Shown piece after piece: positions 17,223 through 26,263 of a DNA stretch of 64,000 nucleotides. The notes beneath the pieces were generated by a model. That model did no database searches. It was not told where the DNA came from and was given only the letters and a program-made list of their open reading frames with translations. The stretch lies in the NCBI RefSeq assembly GCF_009827595.1, contig NZ_WTYT01000007.1, forward strand, positions 62,001 to 126,000, in the 5' to 3' direction. Every line of letters starts with the position of its first letter. Within the stretch, counting starts at the first letter, position 1. The position numbers and the translations under genes were made by a program. Origin of the DNA: Altericroceibacterium endophyticum (GTDB lineage: Bacteria > Pseudomonadota > Alphaproteobacteria > Sphingomonadales > Sphingomonadaceae).

Positions 17223-17792
17223 TTAGCGCTGCTGTTCATCGAGTGAACGGGCGTGATTGCTGGCAAGGTCCAGATAATGCGCGGTCTGGTCGGCCAGCGC
17301 GGCCCGCTCCACGCCGCTCAGGCTGCGCATGGGTTTGGCTGGTCTGCCGGCCCAGATCTCGCCCGGGGGAATGGTCTTTCCGGGCGCGAGCAGGGCACCT
17401 GCGGCCAGCATCGCTTCAGAAGAAATCCGCGCACCATCCATCACGATGGCGCCCATGCCGACAAAGCCCCGATCCTCCACCGTACAGCCGTGCAAGATCG
17501 CCATATGGCCCACCAGCGCATCGGCCCCGATGATGGTGTTCAGCACATGGCCCTGCTGCCCCTCGCGCGGTGCTTCGACATGAATCACCGTGCCATCCTG
17601 AACATTGCTGCGCGCCCCGATCACGATGCGGCCGATATCGGCACGCAGCACGCAATTATACCAGATGCTGGCTTCGGGGCCGATTTCGACATTGCCGATG
17701 ATCTGCGCACCCGGGGCGATAAAGGCACTGGGATGGATCGCAGGTGTGCGGCCGAGATAGGGATGAATGTGCTGTTCTGAATGACGGGTCAT
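17223..17792 (-). CDS. Gamma-carbonic-anhydrase-like hexapeptide-repeat protein
   Basis: 189 residues forming a left-handed beta-helix: hexapeptide repeats run from about residue 18 to 150 ('AIHPSAFIAPGAQIIGNVEIGPEASIWYNCVLRAD'-type pattern). Three His at 'TVIHVE' and 'VGHMAILHG' match the zinc ligands of gamma-class carbonic anhydrases such as YrdA/PaaY-like proteins. The role may be carbonic anhydrase, or CoA-thioester hydrolysis as for PaaY. First gene of the operon with the aldolase; divergent from the iron alcohol dehydrogenase across a 200-bp promoter region. Confidence 0.82.
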   Translation of the reverse strand: MTRHSEQHIHPYLGRTPAIHPSAFIAPGAQIIGNVEIGPEASIWYNCVLRADIGRIVIGARSNVQDGTVIHVEAPREGQQGHVLNTIIGADALVGHMAILHGCTVEDRGFVGMGAIVMDGARISSEAMLAAGALLAPGKTIPPGEIWAGRPAKPMRSLSGVERAALADQTAHYLDLASNHARSLDEQQR

Positions 17793-17992
17793 GCGGTTCT
17801 ACTGCACGCCGGAGAGCCTTCAGGAAAAGCACAGACCGGCCGATTGCCGATCCTGCCACGAGATAGCGCCGTCTGAGGCAAATTCGCCCCTCGTCACCCG
17901 GTAGTCAGCCGCTCCCAAGCGCGCGATACACAGTGTCACATCGACAGGATTGCTGCGCGGCCCGGGCCGCCAGTTTTATTGGGAGACGGGCC

Positions 17993-19147
17993 GTGGGAAA
18001 TCGCAACAGACTTGACCTCTATCACGCACGCTGCGTGCGCATTGGTGCCGGGGTGCTGGCGCAATGTGCACTGGATTGCGCCGCCACGGGGGCGCGGCGC
18101 GTGCTGATCGTGACGTCGGCGCCGATTGCCCGCCTAGCCGATGAATTGAGCGAGCATCTTGCCGAGCAGGGGCTGACGAGCACGCTGTTCAAGGGGCCGG
18201 ATGGTGAACCGACCAGAGCGGATCTGAGCGCTGCGCTCACCAGTGCGCAGGATTTTGGCGCTGATTTCATAATCGGGCTGGGCGGTGGCAGTGCCATGGA
18301 TGTGGCCAAGCTCGTCGCGGCGCTGTTCGGTGAAAGACAGACATTTGACGAGGTGGTGGGGACCGGGCTGCTGGCCGGGCGCGCGCTCCCGCTGGCATGT
18401 ATCCCCACCACTGCCGGCACGGGCAGCGAGGTCACGCCGATTGCGATCCTTGAAGATGAGGCCGCCCAATTGAAGAAGGGCGTGGTCAGCCCCTTCCTGA
18501 TCCCCGATTTTGCCTATCTTGACCCTCAATTGACGGTCACCATGCCGCGCAAGGTTACCGCCTCGACCGGGATCGATGCGCTCACCCATTGTATCGAGGC
18601 CTATGCCAATCGCCTGGCGCATCCCGTGGTCGACAGTTGGGCGCTGGAAGGCATCCGGCTGATCGGCGAAAATCTGGAAATCGCCTGCAATGAGCCCGAC
18701 AATCTTTCCGCGCGGGAAAACATGCTGATTGCCAGCCATCTGGGCGGGATGTGCCTGGGGCCGGTCAACACGGCGGCGGTCCATGCGCTGGCCTATCCGA
18801 TGGGCGGTGAATTCCATGTCCCGCATGGCGTCGCCAATTCGCTGCTGTTGCCGCATGTCATCCGGTTCAACGCGGAGGAAGCGCCCGAGCGTTACGCCAG
18901 AGTGGCGCATATGTTGGGCGTGGCCGATAGCGGCGATGCCGCTCGCGATGCCGCTGCCGGGATTGCGCGGATCGAGGATCTGTCCGCCGGTGTGGGGATC
19001 GATCGCCGGCTGCGCGATGTCGGTATCAGTTCGAATGCTCTGCCCGGCATGGCGGCGGCGGCGATGACGGTGCAGCGCCTGTTGCAGAACAATCCGCGGG
19101 AAATGAATGAGGAGCAGGCGCTCAGGATCTATGAGGCCGCACTGTAA
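17993..19147 (+). CDS. Iron-containing alcohol dehydrogenase
   Basis: 384 residues from the GTG at 17993, which follows GGGAG by about 7 bases and gives the usual family length; the frame is open to 17933. Motifs: NAD-binding 'GLGGGSAMDVAKL', 'PTTAGTGSEVTP', and metal-ligand regions 'GIDALTHCIEAY' and 'HALAYPMGGEFHVPHG' (Asp plus three His). The family includes lactaldehyde/1,2-propanediol oxidoreductases, maleylacetate reductases and 4-hydroxybutyrate dehydrogenases. With the aldolase and aldehyde dehydrogenase close by, interconversion of a short aldehyde and alcohol is likely. Precise substrate unknown. Confidence 0.9.
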   Translation: MGNRNRLDLYHARCVRIGAGVLAQCALDCAATGARRVLIVTSAPIARLADELSEHLAEQGLTSTLFKGPDGEPTRADLSAALTSAQDFGADFIIGLGGGSAMDVAKLVAALFGERQTFDEVVGTGLLAGRALPLACIPTTAGTGSEVTPIAILEDEAAQLKKGVVSPFLIPDFAYLDPQLTVTMPRKVTASTGIDALTHCIEAYANRLAHPVVDSWALEGIRLIGENLEIACNEPDNLSARENMLIASHLGGMCLGPVNTAAVHALAYPMGGEFHVPHGVANSLLLPHVIRFNAEEAPERYARVAHMLGVADSGDAARDAAAGIARIEDLSAGVGIDRRLRDVGISSNALPGMAAAAMTVQRLLQNNPREMNEEQALRIYEAAL

Positions 19148-19270
19148 GGCTGGCGCGGTTAAAATCGTCACCCGCCGTTTAGTGCAAATGCTTCGTCCGC
19201 CGCAGATAAGCCATCTTCCCCTCCAGGTGAGAAAGGAGCGGAGAAACCTCACGCGGGAGATAGCAAGGCA

Positions 19271-19729
19271 ATGGACGACCTTCTGAAGCTCAATCAAGAT
19301 CTGGCACTGCAGCTGGCCGATTACTGGCACGAAATCGACTTCAATGGCGGCATTGGCGCGAAGGCCTATTATACGAAGGACGCGGTCTTTCACGGTCAGT
19401 TTGCATCCTATGAAGGGCGCGACAAGATCCAGCAGTTCTATGACTGGCGGCGTGAGCGCGGTGCCCGGCTCTCGGTTCACAGCTTCACCAATTTCCGCGC
19501 GCGTTTCACGGCAGACAAGGAAGCGGAGGCGACCAATTTCCTGTTTCTCTACGCGGGTGATGGGGAAAAGGTTCTGCCCAGCCATGTACCGGTGACGATC
19601 TCGCTCGCCACGGACCGCTATGTGCGCGCTGACGATGGCCGGTGGCTATGCACTTATCGGCGCTTCGAACATCTTTTCGAAAGCGATACGCCGGTCACCA
19701 ATCCCTCCCTGAATGATGACAGCCAATGA
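19271..19729 (+). CDS. Single-domain SnoaL/NTF2-like protein
   Basis: 152 residues with one NTF2-like domain: N-terminal helix 'LADYWHEIDFNGG', 'YYTKDAVFHGQF', 'YEGRDKIQQFYDWRRERG' and a beta sheet ending 'WLCTYRRFEHLFES'. No signal peptide, so it is cytoplasmic, unlike the triple-domain proteins. It overlaps the aldehyde dehydrogenase gene by ATGA, meaning the two are translationally coupled and probably act on the same intermediate. Possible roles are isomerase, hydratase or cyclase; none can be assigned. Confidence 0.8.
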   Translation: MDDLLKLNQDLALQLADYWHEIDFNGGIGAKAYYTKDAVFHGQFASYEGRDKIQQFYDWRRERGARLSVHSFTNFRARFTADKEAEATNFLFLYAGDGEKVLPSHVPVTISLATDRYVRADDGRWLCTYRRFEHLFESDTPVTNPSLNDDSQ

Positions 19730-21183
19730 GCATGGCCCGCGGTGAACTCGCCGAAAGCGATCTGCTCGTCACGCGCTGCCTGATCGGCGGTAAATGGGTG
19801 GCGGGCGACAATGCGCCGATTTCCGTTACCGACCCTTTCACGCAGGAGGCCTTTGCCACTGTTCCCCGGTTGGGCGCGGCGGAAACCGAGCAGGCCATTG
19901 CCGCCGCCGCCGATGCGCTGCCCGCATGGGCGGGCAGGACTGCGCAGGAACGCGGGCGCATTCTGCGCCGCTGGTACGAATTGCTGATGCACCATGAGGA
20001 AGACCTTGCCCGGCTGATCACGCGGGAAAACGGCAAGACCCTTTCCGAAGCGCGCGGTGAGGTCGCTTATGGGGCGGGCTTCATCGAATTCTACGCCGAT
20101 GAGGCAACGCGGACGCTGGGTGAAGTCATTCCCGCGCCAGTGCCCGGCCGCCGGCTGCTGGCCGAACGCGAACCCGTGGGGGTATGCGCCGCCATCACGC
20201 CCTGGAATTTCCCGCTCGCCATGCTGACGCGCAAGGTCGGGCCGGCACTGGCGGCAGGCTGCGCCATGGTGGCAAAGCCCGCCTCTGCGACACCCTTATC
20301 CGCTTTGGCATTTGCCAAATTGGGGGAGGAAGCCGGCGTCCCGGCAGGTGTGCTGAACGTGGTGACGGGGGCCGCCGGGAAAATCGGCGACGCGATTACG
20401 GCTTCGGCGACCGTGCGCAAATTGTCTTTCACGGGATCGACCGAGATTGGCGAGCAACTCTATGCGCAATGCGCGGGCACCATGAAGCGCCTGTCGCTGG
20501 AGTTGGGCGGCAATGCTCCCTTGCTGATTTTCGACGATGCGGATCTGGATACTGCCGTGGAAACCGCATTGGTGGCGAAGTTTCGCAACAGTGGCCAGAG
20601 CTGCATCGCGGCCAATCGGATCTATGTCCAAAAGGGGCTGCATGACCAGTTTCTCTCCGCCTTTGCCGAGAAGGTGGGCGCCATGAAAGCAGGTGACGGT
20701 TTTGACGATGCCAGCGATATCGGCCCGCTGATCGACAGCGCTGCGGTTGCCAAGGTAGCAGAACATCGGGACGCGGCGCTGGGCGGCGGGGCGCGTTTGC
20801 TGGCGGGTGGCGGCGATCCGGGCGGACAGATGTTTGCCCCGACATTGCTGGCTGATGTGGCACCCGATGCGCAGCTCGCCTGCGAGGAAACCTTCGGCCC
20901 GCTGGCCGGTGTGATCGCTTTCGATACGCTGGAAGAGGGGCTGGATATGGCCAATGCCACGCCTTTTGGGCTGGCCGCCTATCTGTGTGCGCGCGACCCG
21001 CAGGTCATCGCCCGGATAACGCGGGGCATCGAAAGCGGGATGCTGGGGATCAACACCGGACTGATTTCCACCGCGCATGCCCCGTTTGGCGGGGTGAAGA
21101 TGTCAGGCCTTGGGCGTGAGGGATCGCATCACGGGATCGCGGAATATCTGAACATCAAATATGTCTGCCAGGCCGGGCTGTAA
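19726..21183 (+). CDS. NAD(P)-dependent aldehyde dehydrogenase (succinate-semialdehyde dehydrogenase type)
   Basis: 485 residues, standard length for the family. Visible: '[22 protein letters not shown]' (cofactor pocket), 'FTGSTEIG', catalytic Glu in 'LELGGNAPL', catalytic Cys in '[12 protein letters not shown]', and C-terminal '[14 protein letters not shown]'. This pattern is closest to the GabD/succinate-semialdehyde group, which also has broad-range semialdehyde and glutarate-semialdehyde members. The start overlaps the previous stop by ATGA. It should oxidise the aldehyde released by the aldolase or cleavage enzymes around it to an acid. Confidence 0.92.
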   Translation: MSMARGELAESDLLVTRCLIGGKWVAGDNAPISVTDPFTQEAFATVPRLGAAETEQAIAAAADALPAWAGRTAQERGRILRRWYELLMHHEEDLARLITRENGKTLSEARGEVAYGAGFIEFYADEATRTLGEVIPAPVPGRRLLAEREPVGVCAAITPWNFPLAMLTRKVGPALAAGCAMVAKPASATPLSALAFAKLGEEAGVPAGVLNVVTGAAGKIGDAITASATVRKLSFTGSTEIGEQLYAQCAGTMKRLSLELGGNAPLLIFDDADLDTAVETALVAKFRNSGQSCIAANRIYVQKGLHDQFLSAFAEKVGAMKAGDGFDDASDIGPLIDSAAVAKVAEHRDAALGGGARLLAGGGDPGGQMFAPTLLADVAPDAQLACEETFGPLAGVIAFDTLEEGLDMANATPFGLAAYLCARDPQVIARITRGIESGMLGINTGLISTAHAPFGGVKMSGLGREGSHHGIAEYLNIKYVCQAGL

Positions 21184-21193
21184 GGATCGGGCA

Positions 21194-22129
21194 ATGCACA
21201 AGACGAACAAGATCATCATCACCTGCGCACCAACCGGTTCGATCCACACCCCGTCCATGTCGCCGTATCTGCCGGTGACGGCTGAGCAGATAGCGCATGC
21301 CGCGGTGGGCGCCGCTGAGGCCGGAGCGGCTGTTCTTCACCTCCATGCGCGGGGGGAGAATGACGGCAGACCAAGCCCGAAGGCGGATGACTTCATGCGG
21401 TTTCTGCCGCGTGTTAAACAGGCCTGCGATGCGGTGATCAATATCTCCACCGGCGGCAGCGCTACCATGTCGCTTGATGACCGGCTCGAAGGGGCCAAGG
21501 CGGCCCAGCCTGAATTGTGTTCGCTCAATATGGGGCCGCTGATCTTCGACTTTTCCGGCGCAGGAAAGCGGGTCGAACATTGGCAGCATGATTGGGAAGC
21601 CGACTATGTCGCCAGCAGTCGCGGCCGGATCATGTATAATGACAATGCCTATATCGAACGGATCATGCTGGAGGTCGGGCGCGAATTCGGCACGCGGTTC
21701 GAATTCGAATGCTATGACATCGGCCATCTTTATACGCTGGCGCATTTTGCCGATCTCGGCCTGATCGAACCGCCATTTCTGATCCAGGGCGTGTTCGGGA
21801 TACTCGGCGGCATCGGACCAGACCCGCGCAATCTGTCACATATGGTGACGATGGCCGATAGCCTGTTTGGCGATGACTATATTTTCTCCGCCTTTGCCGC
21901 GGGGCGGCATCAGATGGATTTCGGCACCCAATCGGTGCTGCTGGGCGGTCATGCGCGCGTGGGGCTGGAAGACAGTCTGTTCATCGCTCACGGGGAATTG
22001 GCGCAGAGCAATGCGCAGCAGGTGATGAAGCTCAGGACCATTGTCGAAGCTCTGGGGCGTGAGGTGGCAAGCCCTGCCGAGGCACGCCAGATGCTCGGTC
22101 TGAAAGGCGGGGACAATGTCGCTTTCTGA
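21194..22129 (+). CDS. BKACE family beta-keto acid cleavage enzyme (DUF849)
   Basis: 311 residues from ATG 21194, which has AAGGA 8 bases upstream. The pattern 'IIITCAPTGSIHTPSMSPYLPVT', the metal-binding 'VLHLHARGENDGRPS' (two His of the zinc site), 'INISTGGSATMSL' and 'SLNMGPL' identify the BKACE family, which condenses a beta-keto acid with acetyl-CoA to yield acetoacetate and a CoA ester. It follows the aldehyde dehydrogenase by 10 bp in one operon, so a beta-keto acid intermediate is likely to occur in this pathway. The particular acid is not predictable here. Confidence 0.9.
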   Translation: MHKTNKIIITCAPTGSIHTPSMSPYLPVTAEQIAHAAVGAAEAGAAVLHLHARGENDGRPSPKADDFMRFLPRVKQACDAVINISTGGSATMSLDDRLEGAKAAQPELCSLNMGPLIFDFSGAGKRVEHWQHDWEADYVASSRGRIMYNDNAYIERIMLEVGREFGTRFEFECYDIGHLYTLAHFADLGLIEPPFLIQGVFGILGGIGPDPRNLSHMVTMADSLFGDDYIFSAFAAGRHQMDFGTQSVLLGGHARVGLEDSLFIAHGELAQSNAQQVMKLRTIVEALGREVASPAEARQMLGLKGGDNVAF

Positions 22130-22305
22130 TCCAGGCGACAGCGTGATGGCAGGGCAATTGCTCCGCGCGGTAGCGAAACGGGCCTGATCCGGCATTTTTG
22201 CGCATAGCATTTGCGGGGGCGGGCAGTTGATTTTAGCCCTGACCGATAAAGCATAAAAGTCTGAATAAGGCGCGATGAGCGCGGGCAGCAAATGGGGGAT
22301 GGGTC

Positions 22306-23307
22306 TTGCGTAAATGGTCAAACAGAATTGTGCCGCTGGTGGCAGCAGGGGCCGTGGCCGTGCTGGTCGGGGCGTGCACCCCGGCACCGGCAAATCAGCT
22401 TCCGCCGCTTGCCATCTATGGCAACCAGCAGACGTTCGAAATTGCGCCCGTTCTGCTGGCGGCAGAGGATTACTATCGCGGCCCCGTGGTCATTCGCATG
22501 GGCAGCGTCGCCAATCTGGTGGGCGAGCCGCCAGTGCCCGGCTTCGGTGAGGAAGGCGAAGCCGATCTGGCGACCAATGCCGAGACGCAGGCCCTGCGCT
22601 ATTCGGTCAAACATCCCGATTTGCGGATCATCATGACGGTGACGGAGGGGCTCTACCGCATTGTCGCGCGGCGCTCCGCCGGGATCGAAAGCGTGGCCGA
22701 TCTCAAGGGGCACAGAATCGCAACCATCGAACAGACCAGTGCGGGCTATTTCCTGCGCAAGATGCTGGAGCGTGAGGGCCTGCAATTCAGCGATATCGAT
22801 GATGTCACGATCGTCCCGCTGGCGGGCATGACGGAGGCCCTGCGCAAGGGCGACGTGGACGCGGTCGTTATCTGGGAGCCCGAAAGCGAGAATGCGGCGC
22901 AGGTGCTGGGCGATGACCTTATCGAATTTTCGGGGGAGGGCGTTTACCGCGAATTGTTCAACCTCAACAGTACGGCGGGCAAGCTCGCCGATCCGGTGAA
23001 ACGCGCAGAGATCGTCCGCTTCATCCGCGCCATTATCGATGCATCTGCCGCCTTGCGCCGGGACCCGGCCAAAGCGCAGCAATTGACCATCGCGGCCGGG
23101 GGCTTCGACCCGGATGATGTGCGCGAGAGCTGGGAACATCATGGCTGGATTGCCGCGGTGCCTGATGATTTGCTCGATGTGCTGGTCGAACAGGAACAAT
23201 GGCTTGCCGCGCAAGCAGGGCGTCCAGCGCGGGACCGCGCCGCATTGGCTGCTCTGATCGATACCAGCGCCTATGAAGAAGCGCTTGCCCTGGAGGCCTC
23301 CCAATGA
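22306..23307 (+). CDS. Lipoprotein solute-binding protein (NMT1/TauA-like), orphan
   Basis: 333 residues with a lipobox ('LVGAC', Cys near residue 24) and a periplasmic binding-protein fold of the NitT/TauT (NMT1) type: 'LAIYGNQQTFEIAPVLLA', 'SVADLKGHRIATIEQTSAG', 'ALRKGDVDAVVIWEPE'. Family members bind sulfonates, thiamine precursors or aromatic acids for ABC import. No permease or ATPase gene is present in the window, so it may work with a distant transporter or act as a sensor. TTG start after GGGGGAT. It overlaps the triple-NTF2 gene by ATGA, so the two lipid-anchored/exported proteins are co-produced. Confidence 0.83.
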   Translation: MRKWSNRIVPLVAAGAVAVLVGACTPAPANQLPPLAIYGNQQTFEIAPVLLAAEDYYRGPVVIRMGSVANLVGEPPVPGFGEEGEADLATNAETQALRYSVKHPDLRIIMTVTEGLYRIVARRSAGIESVADLKGHRIATIEQTSAGYFLRKMLEREGLQFSDIDDVTIVPLAGMTEALRKGDVDAVVIWEPESENAAQVLGDDLIEFSGEGVYRELFNLNSTAGKLADPVKRAEIVRFIRAIIDASAALRRDPAKAQQLTIAAGGFDPDDVRESWEHHGWIAAVPDDLLDVLVEQEQWLAAQAGRPARDRAALAALIDTSAYEEALALEASQ

Positions 23308-25202
23308 AGATCGCACATCTGTTTTTGCCGCTGGCAATGGTCGGGCTGCCGCTCGCGCCCGCTTATGGACAGGATCTGGCGGTGGAGACGGCCAAGGTCG
23401 AGGATCTGTCCTCTATCCGCGCGATCAAATATCTGCAGTCGCGCTGGGGGCATCTTGCTCTTTCCGGCGATTGGCAAGGCATGGCCGCGCTGACCACGCA
23501 GGATGCCGCATTGCGCCTGCCCTATGGGGAGATTGAGGGGCGCGGCGGGATCGAAGCTTGGCTGCGTCAGACGCAGGGGCACGGCACCGATGGCATGCCG
23601 GCGGGGCGGATGAACATTCGTCTCTATATCAGCCCGGTGATCACGCTCGCCCCCGATGGACAGAGTGCCACCGGCCGCTGGCATGAAATCGCGATGACGG
23701 CCGAAATCGGGGAGGGCGCCGATTGGCTGGGCGCGACCCATATTGTCGATTATCGCAAGACCCCCGCCGGTTGGCGTATCGCCGGGGTCAGGCCCTACGC
23801 ACATTTCAGCGGCTCCTATGCCGAAGGCTGGTCCCATGATGCGAAGACGCTGGAGCGTGCGCCCTATCATTATACGCCGGATGAAGCCGGCACCTTGCTT
23901 CCCACCCGCCGCGCCCGTTCTGCGCAGAGCGAGGACGCGCTTGATCACCGGGCGACCCTGATGCTCGATCAGAGTCACGCGCTCAATATTGTGAGTGCCT
24001 ATGGCTATTATCTCGATCGCGGCCTGTATGATGATATCGTCGATCTGTTCGCCGATGACGCAGTGATCGAGCAGGCCGGGGACGGGAGCTGGCAAGGCAG
24101 TGACGGCGTCCGTGCTTTTCTGATGCGCTACGGAGCGCCAGGGCTGGATGAAGGCGAACTCAATGACCGCCCGCAATTGATGCCGATGGCGGAGATTTCG
24201 GATGACGGTTCCACAGCCCTTATCCGGAACATTGAAATCGGGATGACCGGGCAGCATGGCGAAGAGGGATATTGGTCCGCCACCTTGCAGACATTCTTGC
24301 TGCGCCGCGGCGATGACAACAAATGGCGTATCGCCAGCCTGCATCACAGTCCGATCATGCGCGCGGGCTATGAAGAGGGCTGGGCGTCTCCGCTTCCGGC
24401 GGCCTTGCCGGATGCTCCGCAAGCGGCCCCGACCGGAACGACCACGCTCAAGAGTGCCGATTTCCGCACCCATAGCCTTTCCGTTCCGCCCATGGGGCCG
24501 GAATGGATCATGCCGGCTACCGTGCCCGGAGCAACGCAGGCACCCATTCCGAACGCGCTGGCCAAGGCCGAAGCCTTCGACGGGGCGGAGAATGTCTCCA
24601 ATGCCTATGGCTATTATATTGACCAGTTCGCCTGGCGGCAGACCGCAGCACTCTTCGCGCGCGATGGGTGGAAGGAATTGAGCTATATCGGGACTTTTGT
24701 CGGCAAGGACCGCGTTCTGGCAAGCCTGATCCAGCGCTATGGTGAAGGCGGGCCGAATGATGCGTTTCAGGCCATCCACCAGAAAACGCAGCCCTATGTC
24801 ACGGTGCTGGACAATGGGCGGCGCGCCTTTATCCGCACCCGCCTGTTCCAGTTCAACAGCGCCGATGGCGCAGCGGGCAGCTGGATATCAGGGATCTATG
24901 AGAACCAGATTATCAAGGAAGACGGCATATGGCGGATTCAGGGGATGGATCTCGATTATATCTGGCTGGGTGATTATGACACGGGCTGGACCGGGATAGA
25001 TCCGGCGGCCAGTTCCCGCTTCGGGCCTGACAAGGCGGAAATCGAAGCCTTCGCGCCCGACAGTCCGCTGCGCGGCGAAACCTTCGCCCCATACCCGCAT
25101 ATCGCGCCGCTCGGGTGGCATTTCGCCAATCCGGTCAGTGGCCGCAAGCCGGAAGTCCTGCTGGAATGGTCCGATGGTCACCGGTTCCCGACCGCGCCAT
25201 GA
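23304..25202 (+). CDS. Exported protein with three NTF2/SnoaL-like domains (paralogue)
   Basis: 632 residues with a Sec signal ('LPLAMVGLPLAPAYGQ') and three NTF2-like domains beginning near 'IRAIKYLQSRWGHLALSGDWQGM', 'LNIVSAYGYYLDRGLYDDIVDLF' and 'AENVSNAYGYYIDQFAWRQTAALF'. The repeated 'AYGYY.D' helix and the C-terminal 'PVSGRKPE' stretch match the protein at 1377-3515 ('PVSGRVPE'), making them paralogues that flank the island. It is coupled to the binding protein upstream (ATGA) and overlaps the amidohydrolase downstream (ATGA), so these three form one translation-coupled unit. Function unknown; binding, hydration or isomerisation of an imported compound is plausible. Confidence 0.8.
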   Translation: MKIAHLFLPLAMVGLPLAPAYGQDLAVETAKVEDLSSIRAIKYLQSRWGHLALSGDWQGMAALTTQDAALRLPYGEIEGRGGIEAWLRQTQGHGTDGMPAGRMNIRLYISPVITLAPDGQSATGRWHEIAMTAEIGEGADWLGATHIVDYRKTPAGWRIAGVRPYAHFSGSYAEGWSHDAKTLERAPYHYTPDEAGTLLPTRRARSAQSEDALDHRATLMLDQSHALNIVSAYGYYLDRGLYDDIVDLFADDAVIEQAGDGSWQGSDGVRAFLMRYGAPGLDEGELNDRPQLMPMAEISDDGSTALIRNIEIGMTGQHGEEGYWSATLQTFLLRRGDDNKWRIASLHHSPIMRAGYEEGWASPLPAALPDAPQAAPTGTTTLKSADFRTHSLSVPPMGPEWIMPATVPGATQAPIPNALAKAEAFDGAENVSNAYGYYIDQFAWRQTAALFARDGWKELSYIGTFVGKDRVLASLIQRYGEGGPNDAFQAIHQKTQPYVTVLDNGRRAFIRTRLFQFNSADGAAGSWISGIYENQIIKEDGIWRIQGMDLDYIWLGDYDTGWTGIDPAASSRFGPDKAEIEAFAPDSPLRGETFAPYPHIAPLGWHFANPVSGRKPEVLLEWSDGHRFPTAP

Positions 25203-26086
25203 CAGGCCGAAGCGAAACACCGATGAACGCAGACAATCCCTTGATGGCCGGCATAGGGGGCAATCCGATCATCGATTGCCACGCCCATATTTTCGCCGCC
25301 GAAATGCCGGTCAAGGCGGACGCATGGACGGTGCCGGATTATGGCTTCACCGTCGATGATCTGCTCGCCCAGCTGGACCGGTACGGCGTGCATTTCGCGG
25401 TGCTTTCCGGCCTGTCGATTTCAGGCGAATATAATGATTACATGATCCGTCAGCTGCGGCGCCACAAGCGTTTGCGCGGGACTGCCATCGTCAATCCGGC
25501 GAGCGATCTCTACACGCTTGAACGGATGCGGGATGACGGCATCGTCGGCGTGCGGCTGCAGCTCGCCCGGTGTGATCAACTGCCCGATTTCACCCAGGAT
25601 GATTTCCGCCTGTTCCTCCGCCGTCTGCGCGATCTTGGCTGGCATGTTCAACTGGCGATCGAAGGCGCGCATCTGCGCGGTGTGCTCGAACAATTGCTGC
25701 CCAGCGGGGTGGATATCGTGATCGATCATTTCGGGCATCCGGACCCGGAAAACCCGCTGGAATGTGATGGCTATGGCGCCATGATGGAGGCGCTTGATAC
25801 CGGGCGCTGCTGGATCAAGCTGTCCGCCGGTTTCCGTCTGCCGGGAACGGCGGCATGGCAGGACGATCCCGATGGCGATGTCGAGCGGCTTGCCGCTTTT
25901 GTGGCGGAGGACATTCTGCGCCGGGCGGGCACTGACCGGCTCTTGTGGGGCAGCGATGCCCCCTTTGTCGGTTATGAAAGCCGTTTGACCTATGCGCAGG
26001 TGCTGGCCAGTTTTCACGACTGGGTGCCCGATCCCATGCGCCGCGCGGAAATTTGCCGAACCGGATTGAAGTTCTATTTTTCCTAA
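25199..26086 (+). CDS. Amidohydrolase-2 family protein
   Basis: 295 residues from the ATG at 25199 that overlaps the previous stop by ATGA; a second ATG at 25223 is possible. Motifs: 'IIDCHAHIFAAEMP' (metal site on strand 1), 'VDIVIDHFGHPDPE' and 'LLWGSDAPF' near the end. This is the lactonase/decarboxylase amidohydrolase-2 family, more distant from the copies at 7575 and 13459. No signal peptide. As part of the coupled unit with the binding protein and the triple-NTF2 protein, it should act on a product of the same substrate. Confidence 0.84.
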   Translation: MTGRSETPMNADNPLMAGIGGNPIIDCHAHIFAAEMPVKADAWTVPDYGFTVDDLLAQLDRYGVHFAVLSGLSISGEYNDYMIRQLRRHKRLRGTAIVNPASDLYTLERMRDDGIVGVRLQLARCDQLPDFTQDDFRLFLRRLRDLGWHVQLAIEGAHLRGVLEQLLPSGVDIVIDHFGHPDPENPLECDGYGAMMEALDTGRCWIKLSAGFRLPGTAAWQDDPDGDVERLAAFVAEDILRRAGTDRLLWGSDAPFVGYESRLTYAQVLASFHDWVPDPMRRAEICRTGLKFYFS

Positions 26087-26096
26087 CGTGAACCAG

Positions 26097-26130
26097 ACCG
26101 GCACATAAGAAGCGGATTATGTGCCGGTTT
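26097..26130 (+). terminator. Hairpin after the binding-protein operon
   Basis: ACCGGCACATAA (26097-26108) pairs perfectly with TTATGTGCCGGT (26117-26128) around an 8-base loop, followed by TT. The T-tract is short. It sits 10 bp after the amidohydrolase stop codon and 136 bp before the next gene. Confidence 0.7.
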
Positions 26131-26263
26131 GAGCATGAGCCTATACCCCTCTGGAGAAGTACGGGATCGGCGCTGCTGTCATTGGTGTCTCCCAACATGG
26201 CCGAGGAAGCGAACATGTCGCTGAACTGGCTGCGTTGCCCATAAAAACACAGGGGGGAGATAT

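Noticed and set aside
18134-19585. 483-codon frame on the minus strand across two genes
   Set aside because: It runs antisense through the iron alcohol dehydrogenase and SnoaL genes, both with strong motifs.
23271-24779. 502-codon frame opposite the second triple-NTF2 gene
   Set aside because: Antisense shadow with Arg/Pro/Gly-rich composition and no domain.
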